The notes beneath the pieces were generated by a model. That model had not been told where the DNA came from and did no database searches. It saw only the letters and a program-made list of their open reading frames with translations. A stretch of 64,000 nt of DNA. Source: an uncultured Eubacterium sp. (GTDB lineage: Bacteria; Bacillota; Clostridia; Lachnospirales; Lachnospiraceae). Every line of letters begins with the position of its first letter. The stretch's first letter is position 1. A program made the position numbers and the translations under genes. Positions 34,988 through 44,349 of this stretch are shown here, in pieces. The stretch is from NCBI GenBank assembly GCA_910584875.1, contig CAJUDA010000008.1:53486-117485 (forward strand), in the 5' to 3' direction.

Positions 34988-36727
34988 ATGGCAAAACAGA
35001 AGATCATGCTGGGTAATGAGGCGATTGCCCGCGGTGCTTATGAGGCAGGCGTCAAAGTGTCAGCGGCATACCCGGGCACGCCGAGTACCGAGATCAGCGA
35101 GAATATTGTACAGTATGAAGAGATTTATGCGGAGTGGTCACCAAATGAAAAGGTAGCTGCCGAAGTAGCGGTGGGTGCTTCCATGAGCGGCGCCCGCGCC
35201 ATGGCGTCCATGAAGCATGTCGGACTCAACGTGGCGAGTGATCCGTTGTACACCGCATCATATATTGGAGCAAATGGCGGCCTTGTCTTTGTTGTGGCAG
35301 ATGATCCGGGACTGTACAGCTCACAGAATGAACAGGATACAAGATGTGTGGCAAGGGCAGCCCTTGTGCCGGTGCTGGAGCCGTCAGACAGCCAGGAGGC
35401 AAAGGATTTCATGAAAGAAGCCTTCGCGATCAGTGAAGAGTATGATACTCCGGTTATCCTGCGTACCACGACACGTCTGGCACATTCCCAGGGACCGGTC
35501 ACACTGGAAGAGCGGGTGGTGCCGGAAGATAAGCCATATGAGAGGAATCCGGCGAAAAATGTCATGATGCCCGGTATGGCGAAAAAACGTCATATCCATG
35601 TGGAGCAGAGGATGAACCGGCTGGAAGAAGAAGGCGCCGGTTTCTCGATTAATAAAGCTGAATATAACGATACCTCCATCGGGTTTATCACAAGCGGCAT
35701 TCCCTATCAGTATGTGAAGGAAGTCTGTCCTGAGGCATCCGTCCTGAAACTTGGCATGGTACATCCACTGCCGAAAAAGCTGATCCAGGAGTTTGCCTCC
35801 AAAGTAGATCAATTGTATATATTTGAAGAACTGGAACCTGTCATCGAAGAACAGGTGAAGTCCTGGGGGATTGCATGTACCGGTAAGGAGCTGTTTACAC
35901 GGCAGGGCGAATACAGCGCCAATCTTCTCCGGGAGAGGGTGCTTGGTGAGAAGATTGAAGGAGAGGCATATGAAAACCTGCCGGCACGGCCGCCGATCCT
36001 CTGTCCGGGCTGCCCGCACCGCAGTACATTCTCCGTTCTGAACAGACTGAAGCTTCATGCAGCCGGCGATATCGGATGCTATACGCTGGGAGCAGTGGCT
36101 CCGCTTAATGTGATCGATACGACGCTCTGTATGGGATCAAGTATTTCGAGCCTCCATGGTATGGAGATGGCGAAGGGAAAAGAATATATCAAGAACTGGG
36201 TGGCTGTGATCGGTGATTCCACCTTTATGCATACCGGAGTCAATTCCCTGATGAATATGGTGTACAACCAGGGCACAGGCACTGTGATCATCATGGACAA
36301 TTCCACGACAGGTATGACAGGGCATCAGGATCATGCTGCTACCGGAAAGACACTAAAAGGTCAGGAAGTCCCTGCGATCAGCATCTATCATCTCTGTAAG
36401 GCGATCGGGGTGAAAAATGTGGTGGAAGTGGATGCCTTTGATATCACGGCGATGGAAAAAGCCATCAAAGAAGAGGTGGCGAAGGATGAGGTGTCCGTGA
36501 TCATTGCCTGTGCTCCCTGCGCTCTGCTCAAAAGCCAGAAATTCCCGAATAAGTGTGTTGCAGACAGCGACAAGTGCAAAAAGTGCGGGATGTGTCTGAA
36601 ACCGGGCTGTCCGGCGCTTACCAGAAACGAAGACGGGACGATCTCGATCGATGATACGATGTGTAACGGTTGTGGACTGTGCCGGCAGCTCTGTAAATTT
36701 GATGCCATACGATTGGAGGAAAGATAG
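34988..36727 (+). CDS. iorA: Indolepyruvate ferredoxin oxidoreductase, alpha subunit
   Basis: 579 aa TPP- and Fe-S-dependent enzyme oxidising aryl pyruvates from aromatic amino acids to acyl-CoA with ferredoxin. The N-terminal pyrimidine-binding part has AAYPGTPSTEISENI. The TPP motif GDSTFMHTGVNSLMNM leads to a later N. The C-terminus carries two 4Fe-4S motifs (CKKCGMCLKPGCP and CNGCGLCRQLCKF). AGGAGGAA precedes ATG 34988. iorB begins directly after the stop. Confidence 0.95.
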   Translation: MAKQKIMLGNEAIARGAYEAGVKVSAAYPGTPSTEISENIVQYEEIYAEWSPNEKVAAEVAVGASMSGARAMASMKHVGLNVASDPLYTASYIGANGGLVFVVADDPGLYSSQNEQDTRCVARAALVPVLEPSDSQEAKDFMKEAFAISEEYDTPVILRTTTRLAHSQGPVTLEERVVPEDKPYERNPAKNVMMPGMAKKRHIHVEQRMNRLEEEGAGFSINKAEYNDTSIGFITSGIPYQYVKEVCPEASVLKLGMVHPLPKKLIQEFASKVDQLYIFEELEPVIEEQVKSWGIACTGKELFTRQGEYSANLLRERVLGEKIEGEAYENLPARPPILCPGCPHRSTFSVLNRLKLHAAGDIGCYTLGAVAPLNVIDTTLCMGSSISSLHGMEMAKGKEYIKNWVAVIGDSTFMHTGVNSLMNMVYNQGTGTVIIMDNSTTGMTGHQDHAATGKTLKGQEVPAISIYHLCKAIGVKNVVEVDAFDITAMEKAIKEEVAKDEVSVIIACAPCALLKSQKFPNKCVADSDKCKKCGMCLKPGCPALTRNEDGTISIDDTMCNGCGLCRQLCKFDAIRLEER

Positions 36728-37297
36728 ATGGAAACTAAGAATATAATGATAGTTGGTGTCGGCGGACAGGGAACTCTCCTTACCAGCCGGATCCTGGGGG
36801 GGATCATCCAGGCGGCAGGATATGATGTGAAGCTCAGCGAGGTTCATGGTATGGCACAGCGTGGTGGCAGCGTCGTTACTTTCGTGCGTTATGGGGATAA
36901 AGTCTATGAACCCATCGTAGAAGAGGGACAGGCGGATGTACTGATCGCCTTTGAGCGTCTGGAGGCAATGCGATATGCTCATTTTCTGAAAAAGGACGGC
37001 GTCCTGATCGTCAATGACCAGCGTATGGATCCTATGACGGTTGTCACCGGCGCCGCAGAATATCCGGAAGATATTCTGGGTACACTGGGAAAAGATCATA
37101 AGGTTGTCAGCATCGATGCTATGGCAGAGGCAAAAAAACTGGGCAATTCCCGTGTATTCAATACTGTCATCATTGGTGTGGCAGCGAAGAATATGGATTT
37201 TAAAGAAGAAGAGTGGCTTTCTGTTATTGAGAAAACGGTACCGCCAAAGACGGTAGAGATCAATCAGAAGGCGTTTAAGGCAGGTTTTGAGGCATGA
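36728..37297 (+). CDS. iorB: Indolepyruvate ferredoxin oxidoreductase, beta subunit
   Basis: 189 aa. VGVGGQGTLLTSRILGG is the gamma-type POR/IOR domain, and EVHGMAQRGGSVVTFVRYG is conserved in IorB. It pairs with IorA. It starts on the base after the iorA stop and overlaps the amidohydrolase start (ATGA). Confidence 0.95.
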   Translation: METKNIMIVGVGGQGTLLTSRILGGIIQAAGYDVKLSEVHGMAQRGGSVVTFVRYGDKVYEPIVEEGQADVLIAFERLEAMRYAHFLKKDGVLIVNDQRMDPMTVVTGAAEYPEDILGTLGKDHKVVSIDAMAEAKKLGNSRVFNTVIIGVAAKNMDFKEEEWLSVIEKTVPPKTVEINQKAFKAGFEA

Positions 37298-38118
37298 TCA
37301 TAGATGCACATACACATATTTACCCGGAAAAGATAGCAGACCGTGCCATAGCAAAGCTGGAGGCGGCATCCGGTATCCGGGCAAAGACGAACGGGCGTGA
37401 TAATGGTCTGTTGCAGTCCATGAGGGAAGCAGGTGTGAGATATTCCCTGCTTCTTCCGGTGGCGACGTCTCCCAGACAGGTTGACACGATCAATGAGGAG
37501 GCGGCAGAGACCAATGTCCGTGCGGCGGAGACAGGATTTCTGTCCTTTGGGGGGATCCACCCGGATACTCCGGACTATAAAGAGGTATTGCGCAGGGTGA
37601 AATCCCTGGGATTAAAGGGGATCAAACTGCACCCGGATTATCAGAAGGTCTTTTTTAATGATATCCGCTGTAAGAGGATCGTGGAAGAAGCGTCCGGGCT
37701 GGGGCTGTATATTATGATCCACGCTGGTGTGGATATCGGTCTGCCCGATCCCGTCCACTGCAGACCCGACCATGTCATTGAGGTGCTGAGGGAGACAGGC
37801 AGTGATAAGCTGATCCTCGCACATATGGGTGGATGGCGTCTGTGGGATGAGGTAAAAGAAAAACTGTCAGACCAGCCGGTCTATCTGGATACCGCATTTT
37901 CCCTTGACTGTATGCCGGATGTAGAAGGTATGCTGACAAAAGACAGATTTGTCGATATGGTGAGAAGCTTCGGTGCAGAGAAGATCGCCTTTGGGACGGA
38001 TAGTCCCTGGTGCTCACAGAAAGCCTGTGTGGAATGGATCCGTAAAACAGCGTTGACGGAACAGGAAAAGGAACAGATCTTTAGCGGTACGATCCGTAAG
38101 ATACTGGATATGGAATGA
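37294..38118 (+). CDS. Amidohydrolase_2-type metal-dependent hydrolase
   Basis: 274 aa TIM-barrel hydrolase. IIDAHTHIYPE has the HxH metal site. KGIKLHPDYQ, YIMIHAGVDIG, LILAHMGGWRLWDEV and IAFGTDSPW complete the metal/acid residues. Family members hydrolyse or decarboxylate small cyclic substrates; the substrate here is unknown. It is translationally coupled to iorB, suggesting a link to aryl-acid metabolism, though this is only positional. Confidence 0.82.
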   Translation: MIIDAHTHIYPEKIADRAIAKLEAASGIRAKTNGRDNGLLQSMREAGVRYSLLLPVATSPRQVDTINEEAAETNVRAAETGFLSFGGIHPDTPDYKEVLRRVKSLGLKGIKLHPDYQKVFFNDIRCKRIVEEASGLGLYIMIHAGVDIGLPDPVHCRPDHVIEVLRETGSDKLILAHMGGWRLWDEVKEKLSDQPVYLDTAFSLDCMPDVEGMLTKDRFVDMVRSFGAEKIAFGTDSPWCSQKACVEWIRKTALTEQEKEQIFSGTIRKILDME

Positions 38119-38157
38119 TGTAAAATGCCGTCTGATGGTATGGAGTGACTGGAAAAA

Positions 38158-38189
38158 AGAAAGGCTGCCCTTTAACGGACAGCCTTTTA
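38158..38189. terminator. Bidirectional terminator between amidohydrolase and ferredoxin genes
   Basis: AAAGGCTGCCC pairs with GGACAGCCTTT around TTTAAC. An A-run on one side and TTTT on the other serve both convergent transcripts. Confidence 0.85.
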
Positions 38190-38206
38190 AGTACTGCAGT
38201 AAGTTT

Positions 38207-38377
38207 TTACTCTGCTGCGATAGCACCTGTAGGACATGCTGCTGCACAAGAACCGCAATCCAGGCATGCAGATGCATCAATTTCGTAATGAGCATCTCCT
38301 TCAGCGATAGCGCCTACCGGGCATTCAGATGCGCAAGAGCCGCAGCTGATGCAGGAATCAGAAATTTTATATGCCAT
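38207..38377 (-). CDS. 2[4Fe-4S] ferredoxin
   Basis: 56 aa clostridial-type ferredoxin, MAYKISDSCI start. Two binding motifs: CISCGSCASECP and CLDCGSCAAACP. AAAAGGAGG precedes the start on the minus strand. It converges on the iorAB-amidohydrolase operon and is a plausible electron acceptor for the indolepyruvate oxidoreductase. Confidence 0.97.
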   Translation of the reverse strand: MAYKISDSCISCGSCASECPVGAIAEGDAHYEIDASACLDCGSCAAACPTGAIAAE

Positions 38378-38470
38378 TTTTGTATCCTCCTTTTATAATA
38401 TTGAACATACTCACATAATAATACAAATTGGGGGAAATTACAAGTGAAAGTTAGTGGAAATATCAGACTC

Positions 38471-38499
38471 TTGACAAGCCGGGCGATTCTTACTATAAT
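38471..38499 (+). promoter_or_regulatory. Consensus promoter for the DUF1858 gene
   Basis: TTGACA (38471-38476), a 17-base spacer and TATAAT (38494-38499). Confidence 0.9.
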
Positions 38500-38551
38500 C
38501 GTAAAGGTAGACGATTGAAAATAGGAACCACGATAAAGGGGGACTTGAGAT

Positions 38552-38764
38552 ATGTTAAAAGAAGTGACAAAGGATATGCTGATCGGTCAGATTCTTGAGC
38601 AGGATGCCACGGTTGCGCCGATCATGATGGCGTCTGGTATGCACTGCATCGGATGTCCGTCTTCCCAGTCAGAGAGTCTGGAAGAAGCTGCCATGGTACA
38701 TGGTCTGGACTGTGACGATCTTGTCGGGAAGATAAATGAATATCTTGCTCTGAAGAATGAGTGA
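38552..38764 (+). CDS. DUF1858 domain protein
   Basis: 70 aa. VTKDMLIGQILEQDATVAPI and SGMHCIGCPSSQSESLEEAA give the conserved CIGCP motif of DUF1858 (hybrid-cluster-associated type) proteins. The paired Cys could bind metal or serve in redox chemistry; function is unknown. AAAGGGGG precedes ATG 38552. It is monocistronic, with consensus promoter and long terminator hairpin. Confidence 0.88.
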   Translation: MLKEVTKDMLIGQILEQDATVAPIMMASGMHCIGCPSSQSESLEEAAMVHGLDCDDLVGKINEYLALKNE

Positions 38765-38804
38765 GATTTTGTGACAGACTAAATGTAATAGGGCTGGTTG
38801 TAAG

Positions 38805-38852
38805 CCAGGCAATTCAAAGGCGGGGAAATTCCCCGTCTTTGAATTGCCTGAC
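38805..38852 (+). terminator. Long hairpin after the DUF1858 gene
   Basis: CAGGCAATTCAAAGGCGGGGA and TCCCCGTCTTTGAATTGCCTG pair at about 20 of 21 positions around AAT, followed by ACTTTTAG. The stem is much longer than needed for termination. Confidence 0.7.
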
Positions 38853-38944
38853 TTTTAGCACCCAGATTCTTCCAGTAAAAAAATCAAATTATTTTAAATA
38901 TTTTTTGGGCTGAAAATCAAAACTTTTTGTGAAGTTTTTAAAAA

Positions 38945-39013
38945 AATGGCAATATTGGTATCAAAATGTGGATATTTTTACCAATATTGCCAAATTTTTA
39001 CCAAAATTTCCAG
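38945..39013 (+). promoter_or_regulatory. LytTR-like operator array, copy 2
   Basis: Inverted box GGCAATATTGG (from 38948), then direct boxes ACCAATATTGCCA (from 38980) and ACCAAAATTTCCA (from 39000), again exactly 20 bp apart. The inverted-to-direct distance is 32 bp versus 31 bp in copy 1. The flank AAGTTTTTAAAAAAATGG is also shared with copy 1. Confidence 0.65.
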
Positions 39014-39035
39014 AAAATCAAAAACTTGGTAAAAT

Positions 39036-39064
39036 TTGTTAAAACTAAAAAGGTGTGTTATAAT
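39036..39064 (+). promoter_or_regulatory. Promoter of the second protease island
   Basis: TTGTTA (39036-39041), a 17-base spacer and TATAAT (39059-39064), 36 bases downstream of the last LytTR-like box. Confidence 0.7.
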
Positions 39065-39121
39065 TGTGTCAGAATTATGTAAGAGGCGTCCACAGCTGAC
39101 GCTCCGGAATGGAGGAATCGT

Positions 39122-41217
39122 GTGTTTAGAAAGGAAGTAGTTAAAAAAACAGCTGTCATCGCGTTAAGCCTGTGTATGGCAATGTCATCCATCACTGTTT
39201 ATGAGATGGAGGCCCCGGCCGGGGCAGCGGTCAGAAGCCCTGTGGAAGAACCAGCGGAAGAGAAAGACTATATCGTAATGACCGGGACAAAACAGCAGGC
39301 AGACGCCCTGGAACAGAAGTATGACAGCCCCTATGTGATGAATGCAAACCGGGAGGACTGCCTGCAGGAAAACCATCTGGCGTCCCTGACGCTGACAGAG
39401 CGGGAGGCGAAGACGCTGTCAGCACAGAAAAATGTGGCATTTGTAGAAGAAGATGTGGTGGTGAAGGCGAGCCATACCGGTGGGAAGGATAAAAAGGCTC
39501 ACAGAAAAAGCGTCGTGGAAAAGGTACAGAAGGAGGACAGCGAAGAATGGAACCTGCGGATGATCCACGCTGACCGTGCCCGGAAGATGATCCGCAAAAA
39601 GAGGAACAAGGGGAAGAAAGGAGATAAGGACCGTGTCCGGATCGCGATTCTCGACTCCGGGGTGGACTATAATACGGACATGAACATCGCCGCCACTTTT
39701 TCCCTCGTGCCGGGAGAGGAAGAGATGAGCCCGCTGTTCATGGATGGGACCGGTCACGGGACGAGTGTCGCCGGGCTGGCGGCGGCAAAGGACAACGGCG
39801 AGGGGATCACCGGTGTCGACCCCTATGCGGAGATCTACGCCATCCGGGTACTCGACGATGACAACTGCGCTCCGGTCAGCCGCGTTATCGAGGGCATCTA
39901 TATGGCGATCGAAGCAAAGGCAGACATCATCAACATGAGCTTCGGGGTGGATACATATTCACAGGCGCTGGCACAGGCGGTACAGGATGCCGAAAAATCC
40001 GGGATCCTCGTGATCGCCGCTGCCGGGAATACCGGATCAGCCGGGGATGCGGGGACAGCATCCACCGTACAGTACCCGGCGGCGCTGGATGGGGTGCTGG
40101 CAGTCGGTTCAGTAGATAAGCGGGGGGAACGGGCGGACAGCAGTGCGACCGGGACAGAAATCAGTCTTACGGCGCCGGGCGAGCTGGTAAAGAGCACCGG
40201 GATGTTTGGAAACGGGGAGATCGTGGAGTCAGGAACAAGCCTTGCCGCGCCCCAGGCAGCCGGGGCAGCGGCGCTGATCCTGGAGAGGGACAAAGACGTA
40301 TCCCCGGACTTTGTCCGGGAACTGCTGACAGCATCTGCAAATGCCTATGGCGAAGCGGATGAATACGGGGCAGGGCTGATCGATGCCGGCTATGCGCTGG
40401 AACACTATGATTCCTTTAAGAAGAAGTATAAAGAGACGAAGGATATGGATGCCGGCATACCAGAAAATAAGGAAAAGGTGTCGGTGTTTCGGGATACAGG
40501 ATGTGTGAAGGGGTGCTGGAGCACGAATGATCATGGGGAACTTGTACAAAATACCGGGAATGACTATTTAAAAAAGGGAGCAAAATTTAATGATAATAAA
40601 GATTATGTTACTGTAAGAAAAGCAGACGGGACTCCAAAGTATTTCCGTTATCGGGGTATGAAGAATAATCCATGGTGGCATGGTTATTTTGCAAGAGATG
40701 TAGAAACGGCACATTATCTTTGTAACTATGTTGCCGCTTATCTTTATGAGACGAGGCTGGCAAATGCGCTAACAAGAGGCGGGACTCCTTCTTATCCCGG
40801 ATTGACTGATACAATAAGAAAAGAAATAACAAAAGATATTGCCAACATAGACTGGAAAGGTTTGTTTGGCAGCGTACCATCAAAAAAAGATCAGAGGGAT
40901 TTTCTCTGGGGAATGGCACTCCATAATTTGTCAGATGCCTTCGCACACTGTGCAGTAGTTAATGGAAGCAGGATAAAACATACTGAAAACCAAAAAACAC
41001 ATGCAGATAATAAAAAAATTGTGAAATGCGTTGGTACTGTGCATCGCAGGCAGTAACAAGAGCTCTGAAAGCATACAATACGACAGATGCTGCCGGAAGC
41101 TGGTCACACTATTATCCAATGTGCAGTCAAAATGAATTTAAACTGATTCATATATATGACTATATAAAGGGAGCATTTGGAGTGGGAGCTGCTTCAAATT
41201 TTATAAAATATAAATAA
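39122..41217 (+). CDS. Secreted S8 protease with PLC-like tail, frame broken near 3' end
   Basis: GTG 39122 with GGAGGA upstream. Signal peptide AVIALSLCMAMSSITVY. An I9 propeptide (DYIVMTGTKQQADALEQKY to FVEEDVVVKA) follows. S8 catalytic Asp (IAILDSGVDY, codon 39652), His (GTGHGTSVAG, 39754) and Ser (SGTSLAAPQAAGAA, 40238). The tail has GMALHNLSDAFAHCAVV, resembling the HxxxD...H helix of zinc phospholipase C/S1-P1 proteins. The first frame stops at 41056 (644 aa). After an A7 run (41012-41018) the -1 frame continues with CASQAVTRALKAYNTTD to 41217, giving about 698 aa if joined. The tail is more AT-rich than the protease part. Confidence 0.75.
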
Positions 41218-41258
41218 AAGGGAGGAGTCAGGTGGTTCTTATCTGACAGATTATAAGA

Positions 41259-42335
41259 TTGAAAAAAAAATTTGTATTAAAGGATTATTGCTTTCGACAA
41301 ATACGGTGTTGTCTGACCGCCAGCCTGCTCTTGCTTGCTATCCTGATTGGTTGTGGAAAAGATAGGAATGAAACTTCGGATAAAGATATAACTTCTATGG
41401 CAGGGGTATCCAGTGGGAATGCCAGTGCTGATAAGGATGCTAAATCTGTGCAAAGAAAAAAAACATCTGGTTTCTGGGAGAGAAAAATAGGTGGCAGGCG
41501 CGGTGAGATCAGTGTCAGTAAGGATGGCAAAATTGTTTACGTCCATAACTGGGTGGATATAAATGAATTGTCGGACAAGAGGACAATAAAAGCAGAAAAA
41601 ATTATTTTTTGTAAAGATGCAGGTATTATTGTTGATTATGATGATGAGACTTTATATCATTCACGTTTGTGGAGTGCTCCCCGGATCATGGAACTTGAAG
41701 TGGAAGAAGGGAATCCCTTCCTGTATGAAAAGGACGGTATGCTGATTCAGAGAGCGGGTGTGGGACTGGATAACGATCATGTAATGGAACAGGAAACCCT
41801 GCTGCTATGTAATCCTGGAAAAAAAGGGATGATCAAAGTTCCGAAAAGCGTGCAAATTATTGATAATTGTGCCTTTCTTGGCTGTTCCCTCATAACATCA
41901 GTTTTTCTTCCGGCATCGGTAGAGACAGTCGGGAATGCTGCTTTTGGAAAAATGCAATCCTGTGTCAGCATTCAGGCGGATGAAGACAATCAGTATTATG
42001 ATTCACGGGATGGTGTATTGTATGGGAAGGCACTGGGAGCCAGAGAGTATCCCCATATAGCCGCCTATCCGGCAGGGAAGAAAGATGCGGTGTATGAAAA
42101 AGCGCCAGAATATATCGAGGAAATTCAGGAAGGAGCCTTTTTTGGCGCTGGTCATCTGCGGGAGGTTTATCTGCCATCCAGGGTAAGATTCATACGCGAT
42201 GCTGCTTTTCAGAAATGCAAAAATTTGCGGAAAGTGGCTGTAAAAAACAAAAAAAGAATTTCAGTGGTGGAGGGAGATGTTTTTGAGGACTGTCCCAGAC
42301 TGAAAGAATGGGTCAAAGAAAAAGGTAAATTGTAA
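41259..42335 (+). CDS. LRR_5 lipoprotein, copy 1
   Basis: 358 aa. The signal ends in a lipobox (LLLLAILIGCG). The C-terminal half has BspA-like LRR_5 repeats: IDNCAFLGCSLITSVFLPAS, IQEGAFFGAGHLREVYLPSR and IRDAAFQKCKNLRKVAV. TTG 41259 is the homologous start when aligned with the next gene (MKKKFVLKDYCFRQI versus MDQKYLSKRLYFRQI), but its nearest GGAGG is about 30 bases away and an A9 run follows directly. It is probably surface-exposed and partners the upstream protease. Confidence 0.75.
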   Translation: MKKKFVLKDYCFRQIRCCLTASLLLLAILIGCGKDRNETSDKDITSMAGVSSGNASADKDAKSVQRKKTSGFWERKIGGRRGEISVSKDGKIVYVHNWVDINELSDKRTIKAEKIIFCKDAGIIVDYDDETLYHSRLWSAPRIMELEVEEGNPFLYEKDGMLIQRAGVGLDNDHVMEQETLLLCNPGKKGMIKVPKSVQIIDNCAFLGCSLITSVFLPASVETVGNAAFGKMQSCVSIQADEDNQYYDSRDGVLYGKALGAREYPHIAAYPAGKKDAVYEKAPEYIEEIQEGAFFGAGHLREVYLPSRVRFIRDAAFQKCKNLRKVAVKNKKRISVVEGDVFEDCPRLKEWVKEKGKL

Positions 42336-42375
42336 AAAAACAGGGTATTACAGGAATAGGAGAATAAATAGAAAT

Positions 42376-43461
42376 ATGGATCAAAAATATTTATCTAAAC
42401 GTTTATACTTTCGACAAATATGCTGTTGTCTGACTGCCAGCCTGCTCCTGCTGATGTTGCTGACAGGCTGCGGCAATGCCGCCAGTGAACCGCCAGCCAA
42501 TGAAACAGGTTCTGGTACGGGCATATCCGGTGGTAATGCCAGAGATGACATGAGTAAAAGCTCTGTCCTGGACAGGTCAGAAAAAACATATGGTGAAACA
42601 CATGGAAAGGGGGAGCGCGGTGAGATCCGTGTCAGTAAAGACGGAAAAACCATTTATGTCCAAAACTGGGTGGATATTGACCAGTTATCGGATAAAAGGA
42701 CAAAAAAGGCGGAGAAGATCGTGTTCGGTAAAGATGCCGGTGTATGGGTAGACTGGAATGCCGACTATATTTACCAGTCGTGGCTGAGGGATGCCCCGCT
42801 GGTCAGGGAAATTGAAGTAGAAGAGGGGAATCCCTGCCTGTACGTCGTGGATGGCATGCTGATCCAGCGGGCAGGGGCAAAATGCGATGGTGACAGTGAA
42901 ACGCTGTGGGAGACACTGATCCTCTGTGCTCCGTGCAGGGAAGGCGAGATCCGGATCCCGGAGGGGGTACAGTACATTTATGACTGTGCGTTTCTGGAAT
43001 GTTCCGGCATCACATCGGTTTTTCTGCCGGCATCCCTGAAGTCGGTCGGCGGTGCGGCCTTTGGTTCTATGGATTCCTGTACCAGTATTCAGATAGACAA
43101 AAAAAGCAAGACCTTTTATTCGCAGAATGGGATCCTGTACGGGAGGGATGACAACCAGTATGGTGCAACCTGTATCATCGCTTACCCGGCGGGAAAGCGG
43201 GATACAAAATATGATACTGTTCCCAAATATATAAGGGAGGTCGGCTGTGGTGCATTCTTTGGTGCGGACCAGCTGCGGGAAGTCCGGCTGCCCTCCAGGA
43301 TCGATATGATATACGATTCAGCGTTTCAGGACTGCAGACATCTGCAGAAAGTGGTGGTAAAAAACAGGAAACAGATTTCTGGCGTTGCAAAGGATGCCTA
43401 TGATAACTGTCCCGGACTGAAGGAGTATGTAAAGGGAGAAAACTGGAGCAGAAGACCATAG
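42376..43461 (+). CDS. LRR_5 lipoprotein, copy 2
   Basis: 361 aa paralogue of the preceding gene. Lipobox LLMLLTGCGN. Shared core VSKDGKTIYVQNWVDIDQLS and LRR_5 repeats (YDCAFLECSGITSVFLPAS, GCGAFFGADQLREVRLPSR, YDSAFQDCRHLQKVVV). AGGAGAATAAATAG precedes ATG 42376. The mature regions have diverged substantially, unlike the 17-19 kb LRR pair, so this duplication is older. Followed by a bidirectional terminator. Confidence 0.77.
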   Translation: MDQKYLSKRLYFRQICCCLTASLLLLMLLTGCGNAASEPPANETGSGTGISGGNARDDMSKSSVLDRSEKTYGETHGKGERGEIRVSKDGKTIYVQNWVDIDQLSDKRTKKAEKIVFGKDAGVWVDWNADYIYQSWLRDAPLVREIEVEEGNPCLYVVDGMLIQRAGAKCDGDSETLWETLILCAPCREGEIRIPEGVQYIYDCAFLECSGITSVFLPASLKSVGGAAFGSMDSCTSIQIDKKSKTFYSQNGILYGRDDNQYGATCIIAYPAGKRDTKYDTVPKYIREVGCGAFFGADQLREVRLPSRIDMIYDSAFQDCRHLQKVVVKNRKQISGVAKDAYDNCPGLKEYVKGENWSRRP

Positions 43462-43480
43462 GTTTTTATATCAGCATTAA

Positions 43481-43513
43481 AAAAAGCGGGGTTATGGTAA
43501 CTCCGCTTTAAAA
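43481..43513. terminator. Bidirectional terminator between LRR lipoprotein and mecA
   Basis: AAAGCGGGGTTA pairs with TAACTCCGCTTT around TGG, with A-runs and T-runs outside. Confidence 0.85.
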
Positions 43514-43536
43514 ATATGAAAATTCGTCTTGTGCGA

Positions 43537-44349
43537 TCACAGCTGTGCCAGTTTCTCCAACGCCTTATCTTTTATGATCAGTTTGAAATGTTCGTTGTAA
43601 TAGTCCTGTGAAGCATAAGTAACCGTCTCTTCTTTGCCATACTCTGAGATCAGGGAGCAGGCAGAGCGGAAAGCAGATTTGCCGCCGCTGCGGTTGAGCA
43701 GAAGGTAGTAACGGTGATCCGCTTCATCTTTCCATACAGAGTTTTTCCCTGAGTAAGAAGGGTTCACCAGATGTGCGACTTCAATGATCGGGTTCAGTGA
43801 GACAAAGGAGAATACCTTGATCTTATCCAGAGTGCCATCCGTTCTTTTCTGTTTTTCCTTTTTCTTTTGCGCACTGTTCTTTAATGCTTCGCTGAGAGGG
43901 ATAAATTCACGGGAATCCTCCGTGCTCTTTTTGGACTCTGCTTCTTCCATCAGTTCGTGGAGCTGTTCAAAGCAGTCGACAATCTCTGGTGAAGTCATGA
44001 CATCAGAGGATTCTTCCTCTTCGTAGTCCTCGTCCTCCAGATCATATTCGTCGTCATCTTCTCCAATTCCAAATTGTGAAAAACGTTCTTCAAATTCATC
44101 TGGATTATCCACTTTAGTAATCACCAGAACAATGGAATCGCGGGATGTAGGAATCGCTTCTATCATTAAAGGAATATCATCAGCGTCAAATCCAAAATCG
44201 ATGTTAGCTTGTTCCATCATGTCACGAAATAGCTCTTTTGCTTTTTCTGAACCATAAGCCAGTTCGCTTATTTTGAGCTGGCGTTCTGAAAGATCATGCT
44301 TACTCAGTGTACAGCGAATCTGATTTTCACTAATTCGTTCAATTTTCAC
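43537..44349 (-). CDS. mecA: MecA-like ClpC adaptor protein
   Basis: 270 aa. The N-terminus MKIERISENQIRCTLSKHDL is diagnostic of MecA. A long acidic linker (residues about 98-118, rich in Asp/Glu) separates it from the C-terminal ClpC-binding domain with YYLLLNRSGGKSAFRSACSL and SEYG. MecA delivers substrates to ClpCP and can affect competence and stress responses. GTG 44349 is preferred to GTG 44355 because GGGAG is 7 bases away. Confidence 0.9.
   Translation of the reverse strand: MKIERISENQIRCTLSKHDLSERQLKISELAYGSEKAKELFRDMMEQANIDFGFDADDIPLMIEAIPTSRDSIVLVITKVDNPDEFEERFSQFGIGEDDDEYDLEDEDYEEEESSDVMTSPEIVDCFEQLHELMEEAESKKSTEDSREFIPLSEALKNSAQKKKEKQKRTDGTLDKIKVFSFVSLNPIIEVAHLVNPSYSGKNSVWKDEADHRYYLLLNRSGGKSAFRSACSLISEYGKEETVTYASQDYYNEHFKLIIKDKALEKLAQL

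Larger units (their letters stand above)
38765..39121. other. Intergenic region before the second protease island
   Basis: 357 bases without a gene. From left to right it holds a long hairpin (38805-38850), a very AT-rich stretch (38875-38945), an inverted and two direct LytTR-like boxes (38948-39012), a promoter (39036-39064) and a 57-base leader ending in TGGAGGA. Confidence 0.8.
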
